From Symbiodinium microadriaticum (Eukaryota > Sar > Dinophyceae > Suessiales > Symbiodiniaceae): 64,000 nt of DNA. The position numbers and the translations under genes were made by a program. The stretch covers positions 429,520 through 493,519 of the forward strand of contig LSRX01000459.1 of the NCBI GenBank assembly GCA_001939145.1, given 5' to 3'. Below, in pieces: positions 50,099-62,750 of the stretch. The stretch's first letter is position 1. Every line of letters begins with the position of its first letter. The notes beneath the pieces were generated by a model. The model saw only the letters and a program-made list of their open reading frames with translations, was not told the DNA's origin and searched no databases.

Positions 50099-51668
50099 CT
50101 GCCAAAAGTAAGCAGGTCAGGCTCCCAAGCCTCAGGAAGAGGGACTTGGTGCTGAGTGCTCCGACGACCCAGCCACCAGAAGCATTGGCATTCCACACCT
50201 GCATTCCAGACTTTAGCCTCCGAGCCTAACAACCCTGACTTGGAATCTTTATCTGCGCTTGTACCCTGGGACCCTCAGAGCTCACAGTCGTCCCCGACTC
50301 ACCGACAAGGTAAGCGCCGTGTTGGCTCATAACGGCACGCCATGTCACCACGACACCGCTGCAAATGACAAGTCTCTCTGGCTTGCTACCTGGTAGTTCA
50401 TCGCGGCAGCCCACGGAGGTACACCTTAGAGTAGCGTCGGAAGCTCGAAAACACGATGGTCAGATGGCGGCCGCCCGACTGCTAGATTTACAGAACGTTG
50501 CAGAACAGTGTGCCCTTTCAAATCGTCAGCCCTTCCAAATCGTCAATTCAGCCCCCGTCTCCCTGCACATCGCATGTGCAACGGATCAGTGAGACCCTGC
50601 TATGGCGGACAATGAGTCAATCGCGTCATGTTCGCGATCTCCAGAAATTAGAACAGCTTGCCGTCAAGTCAACGACGGACACAGCTGACTGAGCACGAAA
50701 ACATGATTCTCCTGAAATATCGGTTCACGAGGCCACGACCATGGGTCGGAAAGCCGGGCATGGGCTGCATCGGAAAGAAGCTGCGCAGAAACTGTTCCGA
50801 CCTGCGAACTGGCGACATGACAGCGCACTGTCGGTGCCGCAGGTACTTCTGTTTTCGAGATCCCGGCTTGATGGAGCACTTCACTCCGTTCCCCCGAAGC
50901 TTCTGGGATCTGCGCAAGGCATCAGCACTGTGCCTAGATTCAACTCAACATGTCATGCATGCGACACTCCAACCTGAGCCACAAAGCTGCATCCGTTGCA
51001 TCCATGTCGGATTTGAAGGCGACGAAAGCCTCGAGCGGCTGTCGTGCAAGGCACATGCCGTACTTTACATTATCCGTAGCTCGCTTTTCTCGCAACCTGA
51101 GCATTGGACCGTGTTGTTAACATCAGGCTTGATCGACACCAGGGACTCCGCTGCAGGACACTTCTCGAACAAGTTGTGCAGCTCCTCGTGGCGAGTCGAC
51201 TGCTTCGGGCCTGACTTTGAGCTTCGCTCCAGCTATTTCCCAGCGATTCCGCACAAAGGACTTCGGAGGACGCAGCGCTGCTCAGATGAGAAACCTACTG
51301 TGACGAGCCTAGTGGCCTAAAGCTGTACATGTCTGTACAAGTCCAATGCATGAATCACTGGCTGTACATGAAATGCAGTCTGGCAGGCTGGGCCGAAGCC
51401 CACACTCCCCGAATTAGTAGATGGCCTTTCGAAGTCATTTCAGGCTTGACAGTCTGGTGCTCTCACTTGGCTCTAGGCCATGTAGCTCCAGCTTGACCTG
51501 GCGGAGAGCCTGGGCTCGTGGTTCGTATCCCGCGAAGAATCCGACGCCATGCACACAACTTGCAATGTGTGAAGACGTGTGAAGTCTGAGGATGCTAGGA
51601 CATGCTAGGAGCCTACTACAGTGGACTCTTGCCTCTAGACAGATCAGCCTTTCATTCCCCTTCCGTGC
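50099..51668. other. No gene recognised
   Basis: Includes a 220-codon frame on the + strand (50658-51320) with no recognisable motif, opposed by shorter - frames. Upstream exons of the Lys-Gly-repeat gene are expected here on the - strand but could not be picked out. Confidence 0.4.
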
Positions 51669-51725
51669 CTCGGGGGCCTCGCGCGCTGCCTCTTCCACTG
51701 CAGCCAAAAGCTCAGCATCCACTTC
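51669..51725 (-). CDS. Candidate isolated exon, acidic helix
   Basis: Nineteen codons, EVDAELLAAVEEAAREAPE, between a CAG|G acceptor and a GAG|GC donor, phase 0 at both ends. Strong helical character and dinoflagellate-type splice borders support it. It may be an upstream exon of the Lys-Gly-repeat gene 1.6 kb away. Confidence 0.35.
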
Positions 51726-53770
51726 CTGGCTTCTGGACCGTTGGCCAAACATCAAGCAGCCTTCTTTACAGGGAAATGTGGCTGGAGACCAAAAAAAATC
51801 GCAGGACTCGGAGGCTACTTCGCGAGGCCGGCGCGATACAACGACAGACCCACAGTAGGGATACACCAACGTGGCTGCTACCCGCTGCTATGTCCTGCGA
51901 CCTGCGAGCAAGGTTTATCTGCCGCAACTGTGCTGAATGCAGAACCAGTGTCTCGCCGTTCTGGCGGCCTCGCAGCAAGCGTTGGACGGCACTGCGGCAA
52001 AGCCTACTCTTTGGGATAAGACTGAATCCCAACTCGGAGGAAACATCAGGTTCTGCCAAGTATACATGACCAGCCCCAATGACTAGCAGATCTGGCAGGA
52101 TCAGAGAGACATGGCCTGTACGAGAGACCAATGGCGGCAAATATGGCCCGTTCCTTGGAGAGCAAGCTTACGGTTTGTCTGCCCCTCGTTCGTGAAAGCG
52201 CACACGCTCCATCGTCAAGCTGATGCATGCGGTGATGCATGCGGGGCTTGGGGCGTTGCAGGTATCGAGCAGGCTTACAGCAACTGAAAGCCAACAAGCT
52301 TCATCGGGACATTCCATTTTGGCACCAGCACGACAAATCTCCCCCACCTGGCTCATGTAATGTCTTCCATGAAGGGAATGAAGCAACTCCGCCGACCTGG
52401 CGACCACGAGCACCTTCTCGATCAGCCTTGCAGCATGACACAGAGCTTCAAGCTTGCGGTTGCTGCACTTGCGGCTCTCAGAAGAGCAACGCCTTGCACA
52501 TGTAAGTGTGCGAGAGGTGGAGTCCGCGGAGTGCTGCAATGCGCTTCATCTCCCTGAGCTCAGGAAACCCAGCGAGGCTCGCCTCTTGTCTTGTCTATGT
52601 CTGCACAAACCACGTGCCTGTTGAAAAGGCCCCCATCGCCTCGACTGCCACACCACCGGTGAAGCGGCGGGACTCACTGAACACTTCCAACCCTGCCTCA
52701 CTACTCTATGCTCGAAACGAGCTAACTCATAGAGTCATAGAGTTGCATCCAACCGACCGATCTTCTCGATCATGTGAAGACCAACTCCCGTTCCCTCTTG
52801 ACTCAGTACAAGTAGTCTGTCGATCAGATCAGCCACGAAATACTTTCTACAACGAAAAAATACCGATGTTCACAACTGAGAAGCTTCCGGTCCACTGAAG
52901 AGTGATGAAGGGCAGGCCAGCGCGGCGGCAAAACACAAAGTCGCACCGCCTGTTGGCCGAAGCAGGAACCGCCGGAGGGCTTTGGGGCTCTCGGTCCTCT
53001 GGCCATGCTTAAACCGCAATGGCACCGCACCTGTATCTCATGGGCTCTCCTTCGATGGGACAGCCCCGTACCACACAGAGGCATGCCTGGAATCCACAAA
53101 GGCACGTGCACCCTCTTTCAACTTCAGCCACAGCACACCCGTGCCTGGGCCGAGCCTGTTGGGTCATCATCCCCAGGCACCCTGACGTCAGACAGAGTCA
53201 GCCGTGGCCCGACATCTCGCAGACAATCGGGTCAAGCTCGCACTATGCTCTGCCTGACAGGTTTCGGGGAGTGCGGAGCATTATTGCTAAGATCGGCAAC
53301 GATCACGCCGCCAGACTCCATCGCCTGGGCCACAAGTAGACATGCGTGTTGCTGTCACGGTTCCGTTGCCGCTTGAAAAGAAGAATGTTAGGATCCCGCA
53401 AGAAGATATGCGGCAGCATCGGATTCCACTGGACCGTCGCCTGATCTCGAAAACATCACATGCACTTCCGTTTCCACCGATTGCATTTCTTGCATCGCTC
53501 CGGCGGGCATGCACTTGCGCTCCAGTGGTACAACCAAATCTATACAGCTATACACGCGTGAGCGACTCGCTGCCTTCAACACACACCACCAGCGTCATCC
53601 CCGAGCATAGCACGTCTCCACGGCCTTGCAAAACACGAATGTGCAATGAACACTCACCTCTGCTATTTACGATGAGATCATGACGGTAGGCACCGCAAGG
53701 GACCACTGTCGCAAAGCAGTTGGCAGCCTCATTTGGAGGTGCTCCGTCTGCATTCCCACTTGGGCGATAC
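51726..53770. other. No gene recognised
   Basis: Long open frames occur on both strands (for example 52168-52539 on -, 52506-52898 on +, three overlapping + frames at 53005-53376). None has a motif. The openness mainly reflects base composition. Confidence 0.4.
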
Positions 53771-53846
53771 CAGGTCGGCGCCGTGCCTCGGCGGCCCGCT
53801 GCACCGCGCAGTGCACGCGCTCCACCTCCGAGCGGGAGATCGGCAC
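53771..53846 (-). CDS. Candidate isolated exon, GC-rich
   Basis: Twenty-five codons beginning VPISRSEVERVHCAVQRAAE, after a GAG|G acceptor, ending one base into a codon at a GT donor. GC-rich third positions contrast with the neighbouring sequence. No family recognised. Confidence 0.35.
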
Positions 53847-56741
53847 CTCGCACAAGCGAAGCAAAGCATCCCTAAGACGGCTAAAGACCCGATACCACTA
53901 AAATCTACTTCCCGGCCTGGAAATCATCCACGAAACGCAGTCCCAAACGCTGAGCCTCGATCAGCGCAACGAGTCCGCACAACCAGTCCAGCGATTCTGA
54001 ATTGGATTACATGATTAGTTGACGGACTCCATTGTCACAAGCCAGCCTTTGTCAATCCGGTCGCGGGGCCACCGGCAGTACCCGGCAGCGAATCCACACG
54101 CAGGCGGACGTCTGCAATCGAACGTGCACCGCACCTGCACTGCCGAGCCCAGGTCAAAGACATATTAGGAATCATAAGGAGAGTCAGAGTAAACTGTTTG
54201 ATTCAACTCGAACCAAGCCCTAGTTATGCCGCCGGTTAACCTGAGCCATGTCTGCGCCAGCGCGGGGCCGACACCGTGTATCCTGCGAGCACCCACAGAG
54301 GACTTTACGGCACGCGCCCGTGGTGCACAGCTGAAGCTGGCTTTCAAGTGCCACACGAAAAGTGGAAGCATCCTGGTCATCTCTAACAGCGAGTGGACGT
54401 CCGCGTCCTCACGCAGGAATGCGGTAGCATTCTAGCTGTCTGTCATGCAACACTGTGTCACCATGTCATGAATCTGTGTTCGAGTCAATTCAAAACACAC
54501 TGTCCTTCCGGAAACCGTCTGCCTGCTGCAGGCAGCCCTTCTCCTGGATCTCCTGTCCGCCCAACCCATGCGAATGCATATAACGTCCGTCTTGGCGCAT
54601 GCGCAATCCGATGCCTGGCATTTCTGCACGAACTTTGGCGTCAGCCCAGAATGGGAGAGCTCCTCAAGGGCAGCAATCGCATGTCCGGGCTTGCTCATCG
54701 AAGCCGTCGACTATCCAGCTTTGGAAAAACCTACGTTCGAAACCACGCCTCCCGCTGCAACGTGCCGCGCAGCTGGGCAACCAGCTGCTCTGCCTATACT
54801 CAATAGGGAACACAAAGGGGAAGCTCCATCAAGCTCGACGTCGATGCCTTCTTGTACTGCCAGGAGCGCCACTTGTCGCCACGCACTGCCCAAGCTGCAG
54901 CGCAGGTGCGGAACCTTTCACCATTCGAGCAGACAAGATCGTTGCGGCCGTCTCCCGAAATGGGGGCCGTACTCTTCCACGATCTTTGCACGCAGGTCAT
55001 CTGGCGAAGCAAAGACACCCCACCTCGGATTGGCAGCCTGAACAAATGTGCAGAAGCCAGCCCGACAGCTGAGCAGCAGACCCAGACTCGCCAGCACATT
55101 CGGTCACGGGGACATGTGCCTTCCCGCCGAACATCGAGACGCCAAGTGAAAGGAAACTACCGGCCCTAAAACAAGAATGTGAATCCATGATGAAACTTGG
55201 CCGTATGCCCCTACATGCTGGATCTGCTTTAACTTATAATTTAACCCAGCCTGAGGTTTCTCCTTCTTGATGAGCGATTGCGTGGAGTCTCCTCCACCGT
55301 GGAAACATGAATGTGAACTGCTTGACACACACACACACACCAAGTCGAAAGACGAATCATTCCCATGAAGCGGGCACTGTCGGTCGCACAAGCGGCTACA
55401 GGCTGTTCAGATGCCAGTAACACCGTGAGTCGGAGATGGGGCAGCGATCCAGAAACCCTTGTTCCAAAATGTACGCCCTTGCAACCCGAGGGGGACTATG
55501 GACAGAACGGCAATATTCACCCAGCCTGAAGATCATCAAACCAAACGAGCGTACGAGGTCCATGGAGGGTAGTCTACTGGGGACTTCCGATGAGACTTCT
55601 TGGTGTCTCCGTGAGATATCCGTAGTGGCGGTGCGACAATGGCGCGTTGGAACTTCGGCTCGGCTAAACAGAGCTGAAGCAAGACTATCACTGTGCATCA
55701 CCTGGGGTATCGACAACCGACACGTCATGACTGAGCCACACATGATCGTTCGGCAAGGCTAGGGAAGGCTACAACAGCCAAGGAAGACGAAGAGACGAAA
55801 GTTGCGGGAACTCAGAAGTTGTTCGGCAGGCTTTCGGCAAACTCTGACTAGCAACTGCACGCGCCGCGGGCCGTCCTTCCTGCTTTGCTGGCACACCGCC
55901 ATCGCTCTGTCAGGGGCAACACAGGCCACATGAGTCATCCGAAGTGCCGACAGAACTTTTGCAAGCGGACATGCCTAGGGGCCTAGAAAGCCACAACACA
56001 CCGTCGTGTAGCCTCCATCAAGGGTCGCCACACATAGCGCCCCTGCGGACATTACAAGCACCTTGTGCTGCACTGCCCCGGTCACCCTGTGTGACTGGAT
56101 GCACCTCTGGTAGTCGGCGTTGTAGGATCAGAGACTCGCTGACCCAGGCATCCGTGACGACAGCCTCGAGGGCATTGCTCTGAAGCACTGCACTGTAACA
56201 GGATGCTGTGTCAAGAGAGGCCTACTGGAGCAAGCTATTTGGGCTGACGCTCTGCGGTGTGTGAGGCGATGGGTGTGCACATCCTCTTGCAAAAGGTGCA
56301 ATATGGTGCAATCGAGAATCTTGAAAACCGGGACCATGTCTGGCCTCTGCGCAGTGTCTTTATGTGACACAAAGGAGACTGCATTGCAGGCTCGCTCTTT
56401 GAAATGCCAAGTATCATCTGGGTAGTCCTGCATCAAGACGGCCCTGCAGTCGGCACAATGCATCCATTCACGGGAAACATCGGCCACAAACCTGGAGCCA
56501 ACCCCCACCTTGGCATTTGGCCCGCTACCACCACGTGTGTCACTGCGTCGTCCCAGGACTCGCGAAGAGAGCCTGCACACAAGACAACTGCCCACCACGC
56601 ACTTGTTCCTCCAAGAAGTACAGGAATGTCTAACTGGCGCTGACAACGTTGATGTTGACTTATGTCGCTATCCGCCGACCCCTGCTGTGTTGCCGGCTCG
56701 GTTTTCGGCTTCGCTCGCTTTACGCGGGTTTTCGCTGCACT
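53847..56741. other. No gene recognised
   Basis: Only motif-less overlapping frames. A short (AC)n run lies near 55325-55342. Confidence 0.45.
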
Positions 56742-57017
56742 CCAATGCATGCCCACGCATGCCCAACCCCACCAAAAGACGCACTGCTCGCCATCCTCTG
56801 CCACCCCGGGCATCTTTGGCTTGTTTTCATGGTTTTTTGGTGGTAGTTCTCTGCCACCTTGCCCACCCCGGCGCTCCTTGTTTTGCTTTTGTGGTAGTTT
56901 GGTGGTAGTTTTCGATTCCAATGCAAGCCCAATCCCACCAAAAGACGCTCCGCCTGCCACCCCGTCTGCCCCGGCCCTCCTTGGCTTGTTTTCATGGTAT
57001 TTTGGTGATAATTGTTG
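56742..57017. repeat. 176-bp tandem duplication with nested 60-90 bp sub-repeats
   Basis: A unit starting CCAATGCA.GCCCA..CCCACCAAAAGACGC occurs at 56742 and 56918. Inside, a shorter segment (TGCCACC...CTCCTTG..TTGTTTT...GGTGGTAG) occurs three times, starting near 56799, 56862 and 56955. The + strand is T/G-rich. No coding function apparent. Confidence 0.8.
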
Positions 57018-60000
57018 CTTGAAAACGTCCAGTGCTCAAGTCTTAAATTCCCAAAGTGCCGTGTTGCAAGCAGGCACTCCTGCACTGCCAACTTACCGGC
57101 CGGTCTTCAGCGCCCACTACTGGACCCTGTCCTTCACAGTAACGATTTCGTCGTTTATTTAAGCCCAAGGCAAGCCCCACTCCTCATGCCCCGGCGACCC
57201 CCCCGGCCCTTCAGCGACCCCAGCGCACTACTGGCCCGTGTCCTTCGAAGCAGTGGTTTAGTCGAGCCGGGAGCTCAGGCTCTCGCCTTAGTCGTCGTCA
57301 GCCCTTCCCTTTGCAGGAGGCTCAGGGCGTTTTCCGTGCCTACTTTCGGAACATCTGCACCCAAGCCCCCACTGCTACAAGCCACAAGAAACAAATTATG
57401 TCGTGCATTGAACTGGAATTCGTTAAATTCTTAACCTCGCGCACAACGAAAAAACTCGCTTTGAAACTCGCGCGCACGAAGCCTTCCTTGGGGTCGGCGG
57501 CATTGGCGGCAGCCATTGAATCGGGCAGCGCTCGGTCCCCGAGTGCATGCGTCCTCTGAGTTCCAGGCTTAGCCTGGTATAGCCTTGCTAGCTTTGTTTT
57601 GGCAAAAAGCGCGACCGCCAGTGCCGCCGACCCTGCATCATCGGACCCTTGTTTTTTCCACCGGGCCGCGCGGGACCTCCCGGAGGGCTTTCGGAACATG
57701 TACGCGTTTCGAAGCCGATCCCCACGGTATGGCGGTTTTCGGGGACAAGGGCTTGGCACAAGAGGCTCAAGCGGCAAGTCGTCTTCTGAAGACCCGGCCG
57801 TTGGCTGGAAATGCTCCAATGTCCCCTCAGCGTGGCCGTCCCTTGATAGGAAACCGGAACTCTATCCGCTAGCCTCTACCTCTGGTTCTGCACGAAGGCT
57901 GCACATCGTGTGAACTGTTTGCTGGAGGCGCCTCCAGCTTCGCAAATTCGAGCCTGGCTTCCGGGTTGATTCGAAGGTGGCTGTGAAGTTTCGTGCCAAC
58001 AAAATGTGGGGGGACGGAACCCTCCCGGCAAATACAGGGGCCTCTAGCAGTTGCTTCCGTGTGGAAGACATGGCGGTGCCTCCTCTGTACAGGCAGAAAC
58101 TCAGAAGCACTGCAGGCATTCAACGAATGTCCTCGGCCGCAGACCAGTACAGCACATCCCGCGAAGATCTGCCTTCCCTTGCTTTCAGGAACCTGCGGCT
58201 TCGCGAGACTCAGAGTGCAGTGCGCCACCTCCACACCCTCGCGCCTGCTATGGGTAACATCTAGCCAGCTAGCGAGCTAGGGCTGCTACTCACTACTCTG
58301 CCAATGCTTCCAGTCCAGTTCTTAGCCGCCTCATTGAGCCTGCTGCACTTCTGCGGCAGGTTTGCGCTTCCCGGAGCTTCGGCCTTCCGCTTGCGGCCAG
58401 GGCTCAACGCCTGAAGCCAAGGGATTTCTGCAGAGCAAGGCGCGCCTAAGCCCTAAGCCAGGCCTCGTAAGCCGGCTTGCTGACGCAAGCCGGAGCCTCT
58501 GCTCGTTTTGCAGGATCCTCTTGAATGGCCCCCCGAGCCAGATGCACAGCCTCGCAAGGGGAAATCAACAGCAGCCAGAAGCTACAGCCCTCTCCAGCCG
58601 GTGGCCTGCCCACGTCCAGAGTAGACCCAGGAAGCAAAGTTCTGGAAGTCTACAGCATCGTCCTTCCTTGGTTGCAGCCAGGTTTGAAGGAAAGGACAAA
58701 ACATCTGAGCACCCATTGCGTAAATCCGCCTTGCTCTTCTCCAATCCCAGATTCTCTTCGGAACGCGCAAAAAGCGCAGAGAGCAGTGATGCACGGGTGG
58801 CGTGACCCAGAGAATGCAAGAACTGGCTCAGATTCCCCTGCCAAACACAGTGCGAAAAGCAACAACTCAAGCCGAACTGTCTCGCCCAACGGTGCCCAAC
58901 CTGAGAGACGGCCCGGCCACCAGCCGCGCACTGGGCGAAGACCTCGGAAATCGACTTCGAACGCTCGCAGTCTCGGGTGTGAGTGGTCGGTGTTTGCAGC
59001 TGCGCAGGGGTCATGGGCGGGGCGGGGATTTTTTGGAGGAGGATCCTGCTCCAGCTCAAGACCGCTGCTGGATAAAGAAGGAGAGGGAAGAGGGGTCTCT
59101 CCCACAGTATGAGCAGTTGCTGCAATTTGCCGGCCTTCTCGCAGCGTCGCTTGGCGTCACGCGGCCCGAGGCCTGTACCAATTGCCTCGACGAGTCGGTG
59201 TTGTGACAGCTCTGACGTCACCGCGCCGCATCTGCGCTGTGCTGCTCCTGCGCTGCGCTTGTCAGGGTCGGCCTGGCGGAGGACGGCCCGCGGATCGGTG
59301 CGGCGCGTGGCGGCCGCGGACAGCTTCCGCAGGACCTCTCCCAGGCAAAGGCGCAGTGACACAACGCGCTCAGCGGAGCGCCCCGGCGAATCCGCCTTGT
59401 GAGCCTGGCGCTGGGGCACCTCCTAGAGTCCACATCCAGACGTGCGTCTCTCTGCTGGGGCCCTTGAGAAGGGAGGCTCGGAGGCTCCTTGCTCGCCGGC
59501 CGAGAATTGTTAAAGCGCACAGTGATGGAGCCATCAGGTGCAATCGCCTGGCACGACCAGAACAGCTAGAACTTTGGAGCACTCCCTAGACAATAAACCT
59601 TGCTTCAGGCTGTCCTGCACCTCGCCGTCATCAAACCACCTGCACAACCCCATTCATTAAGCCGCACTGCGAGCGTGATCTAGAAAAGGACATGCATCTG
59701 TGGCTTGCTTACGGTGCACAGTGCTACCTGTTCTCAGACATCTGGACATTCAAAGTTCTGCAATCATGGAAACGTGCACAAAGGCCATCCGCCTCTTGGC
59801 CGAGGAACTCCACACATGCACGTGATCACCAGCAGCAAACTCTGCCGCAGCCTAGACATCCGCAGTGACACTAAGTTACTCAAGCTGAGCTCACAGTTTG
59901 GCAATAAAATCCGCACAAGCGCAGAGTTGCAGTTGAATGACAAGGACCGGCACACCTACATGTCACACTCCAACTGTCTGTGTCACTCGTTCTGTCCAGA

Positions 60001-60203
60001 CACTCGTCATCAACATGCCTGAGCTGCCGACTGTGCTTCCTGGGATGCTGCACATCTTCCACGCACAGCACACGGCCCGACAGCAGCTTCGAGCCACATC
60101 GGCGAGAAGGACCATGTAGCAACAATAGAACATCATCACACGTCTTGCAACATGATACATATTGTGACTGTCGACACGGGTCAGTGATGCCAGTGGAACT
60201 GTC
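57018..60203. other. No firm gene; GC-rich segment near 59.2-59.4 kb
   Basis: A 284-codon frame on the - strand (58565-59419) includes a GC-rich helical part at its start, about 59190-59400 (RVVSLRLCLGEVLRKLSAA). This part could be an exon, but the + strand is equally open there and I cannot confirm it. The rest of the La-related gene should lie in the right half of this interval on the - strand and was not identified. Confidence 0.4.
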
Positions 60204-60926
60204 AATGAAAAGCTTGCGTCGCAGCTCCTCCTCAGCAATTGCCTCCGGAAGATCGTGGAGAATGACCGTGTTCCGCTTGCTCTTCAAGATGGGCTTGATC
60301 TGCATACTCTCCTCCCAAGCCGACAAGACTTTCTTCGCGCTACTGCAACTTGCTTGCCGGTTACCTTGTCAACAATGACTTGTTCGGAGCGAAGCCTTGC
60401 AACAGTCAGTTCACATATGAAGACTTCTACAGCCGCCAGAACACCAAGCCAAGGAAAGACACAGGAATGAGGCCGCGGCGCCGCCTCGAAAAGAGTAGCA
60501 ATGTCTACAATTTGCCCCATCTCCTCAAACTGCTGGTGGCCTGGAAAAATCGGATGCAAGGTGCATCCAAAAACGAATCGAGCCACACATAGCCACACAA
60601 ATGTCACCGTGCACTCTGATGTTGCCAGACCAGGACTACGCATGTTTAAGCCCTTCGTCAATAAACCGAGTCTGTCGCCAGCCAGGATCGGGATTGGGAT
60701 CTGCATCTGCGAGTCCATGTTCATCTGGATGAAGCAGTCCTGCAGCTTGCAGTTGGGCGCTGATCTCTCTTGCTCTTTCCTTTCGGATCGGCTCGAAAAT
60801 CTACTGCGCAGAGCCAGCCATTTCCCTGTAAGGGCGTTCAAACTCCATACCTCATCCACAGCTCACAAATGGTCTGATGGCAATGCTTCCTCCTGCAGGT
60901 TGTCTCGTGAAAGCAGGAACTCCAAC
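60204..60926 (-). CDS. La-related protein: La motif and start of RNA-recognition motif (partial gene)
   Basis: Four exons on the - strand assemble in phase. 60926-60893 encodes LEFLLSRDNLQ (GA donor). 60739-60679 encodes DCFIQMNMDSQMQIPIPILA (GC donor). 60395-60365 encodes FAPNKSLLT (GT donor). From 60342 to about 60204 the sequence reads KKVLSAWEESMQIKPILKSK and then NTVILHDLPEAIAEEELRR. This is the La-motif order (LEF.fSRDNL, MD, IPI..LA, LT), followed by the first strand and helix of an RRM, closest in layout to LARP4-type proteins, which bind the 3' ends or poly(A) of RNA. The intron between the third and fourth exons would be only 22 bp, 60364-60343, with GT and AG borders. Upstream exons and the rest of the RRM were not found. 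Confidence 0.78.
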
Positions 60927-62170
60927 CTCGACAGTGCACATGCCTCCAAATTATGCGGAAATCTCCTTAAACGAAACCGACTGCGCTCCTGCCAGAGCGT
61001 CTGGGGCTCTTGCTTTTCACGCACTTTCTCAATGGACTCCTCGCGGTCCTGCAATGAAATACACATGTCATCTTTTCAAACTGGTTGATGGCCACTCTGC
61101 AGGCCCAACCAAACCTCTGTGGTCTCTGCCATTGGCTTGACGGGGCGCAGCAGCCTGTAAGAGGCGTAGAGCCACGAGTTCCATCACATCGCACAAACTG
61201 CACCGGATCCGAAATGTAGAGTTGCACGTTTGCAAAGCTCGCCAGGGCATATAGGTACAGTAGTTCTTAGTTGTCTTCGCAAGTTTCAAACCTCGGATCT
61301 GGGAGCCTTGACAACGCTGCAGTCATATCCTAATGGGGTAGTTTGACACCATTTCCAGTGTCAGACTTGATACAAACTCCGACACATCGCCTGCCACGCC
61401 TGTCAGCATTGCTCGCCGGGGGCGAGCGCAAGTCTTCAATCCAGCAGGTTTTTGCTGAGGATCAATGGTGCCTGCTGTGCCCTCATCTTATGGGTGCAAG
61501 TCAGCTCTGTCTCGATGTACGACTCTATGACTCATGACCGATGATGAAGGTGCTGGGAAAATGCTTGGGCTCCAGCAAGGTGGGATAGTCCTTGCTTAGG
61601 CTGTGGTGCTGTCGCAGAACTTGTTACTTGTGCAAGATGTTTAGGGTGTTTCCATGCCTCTATGCACTGTGGCTTACAGAGCAGCTCCATGTTTGAGAAG
61701 CACGGAAGGATGCCAACAGCGGCCAGTAAGATCCACAACCAGAATCAGAACAAGGACCTACTTGCAACACGACAAGTCGAACGGAAGACAACCTTTCAGT
61801 CAGGAGCCATTGTTTCTCCCAGCGGGCCGCTGGTTTCTTGCCTGTCATACCTCCTCTGTGCACTACCAGTACATCGACCTGCTAACCCCTCCTTCAACGT
61901 GACGCCCTACGTAGTGTGTGACTAAGGGTACCTAAGAGCCGACCATTGTCGCTGACATTCCGGTTGGTGTTTTTGTTGTGTCGCTATCTGCATCATGCTC
62001 AAAGAAGTCTGAAGAGTCGCAATGAGTTTTTTTTGCTTAAAGCAATTCGACGTCATCGCCTTTGGTCGGCCGGTCTAGGGCGCTCAGGGCGCTAAGGCCG
62101 AGCCTCAGCAGCACGGAAGCGTGCCTGGATCTCTACATGCCTACGCAGAGCTATGTAAATATCAGACCAT
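60927..62170. other. No gene recognised
   Basis: Five-prime exons of the La-related gene are expected here on the - strand, but nothing convincing was found. Confidence 0.45.
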
Positions 62171-62179
62171 GTGTGTACA

Positions 62180-62197
62180 TGTATGTGTGTGTGTGTG

Positions 62198-62228
<31 letters not shown>

Positions 62229-62420
62229 ACATATACACAGACATGAGTACAAATACACGAAGTGTATGTATGTATGTGTATATGTGTGTATGTGTGTATG
62301 TGTGTATGTATGTGTGTATGTATGCATGCATGTATATATGCATACATGCATACATACATACATATATACATACATACATACATACATACATACATACATA
62401 CATACATACATACATACAAC
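62180..62420. repeat. GT/ATAC (TATG) microsatellite
   Basis: TGTG, TATG and ATAC tetranucleotide and dinucleotide tracts, switching from GT-rich to AC-rich near 62340, so that the right part is partly the inverse complement of the left and could form a hairpin. Confidence 0.93.
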
Positions 62421-62429
62421 AATATGTGC

Positions 62430-62457
62430 CTTCAGCCAGTCAGTCAGCCAGCCCAGG

Positions 62458-62488
<31 letters not shown>

Positions 62489-62600
62489 GCAGCAAGGCAG
62501 GCAGGAAGGGGGCAGGTCAGTCAGTCAGTCACTCAGGCAGCTAGGTAGGCCGGCAGCCTGCCAGGCAGCCAGCCAGGCAGGCAGCCAGTCAGTCACACAC
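62430..62600. repeat. CAGC/CAGG/CAGT tetranucleotide tract
   Basis: Degenerate tetranucleotide repeat of CAGC, CAGG and CAGT adjoining the preceding microsatellite. Confidence 0.9.
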
Positions 62601-62640
62601 ATACATCCAGACATGCATACCTTGTTCAAACAAACCCCAT

Positions 62641-62750
62641 AGATATATATATATATATATACATATATAGATGTGTATTTATTCATTTATTCTTGTATTT
62701 ATTCATTTATTTATTCATGTATTTGTTTTGTGTACACATGTACACATGTA
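62641..62750. repeat. TA and TTATTCAT tracts
   Basis: (TA)n followed by repeated ATTTATTCATTT units and a short GTACACAT repeat. Confidence 0.85.

Noticed and set aside
50658-51320. 220-codon frame on the + strand
   Set aside because: No motif, and direction opposite to all supported genes in this block; likely chance openness.
58565-59419. 284-codon frame on the - strand
   Set aside because: The opposite strand is also open over much of its length and no motif or start context was seen. Only a short GC-rich part could be an exon.
62092-62642. Tyr/Val/Thr-rich frames of 85-160 codons
   Set aside because: Translations of TATG, ATAC and CAGC microsatellites.
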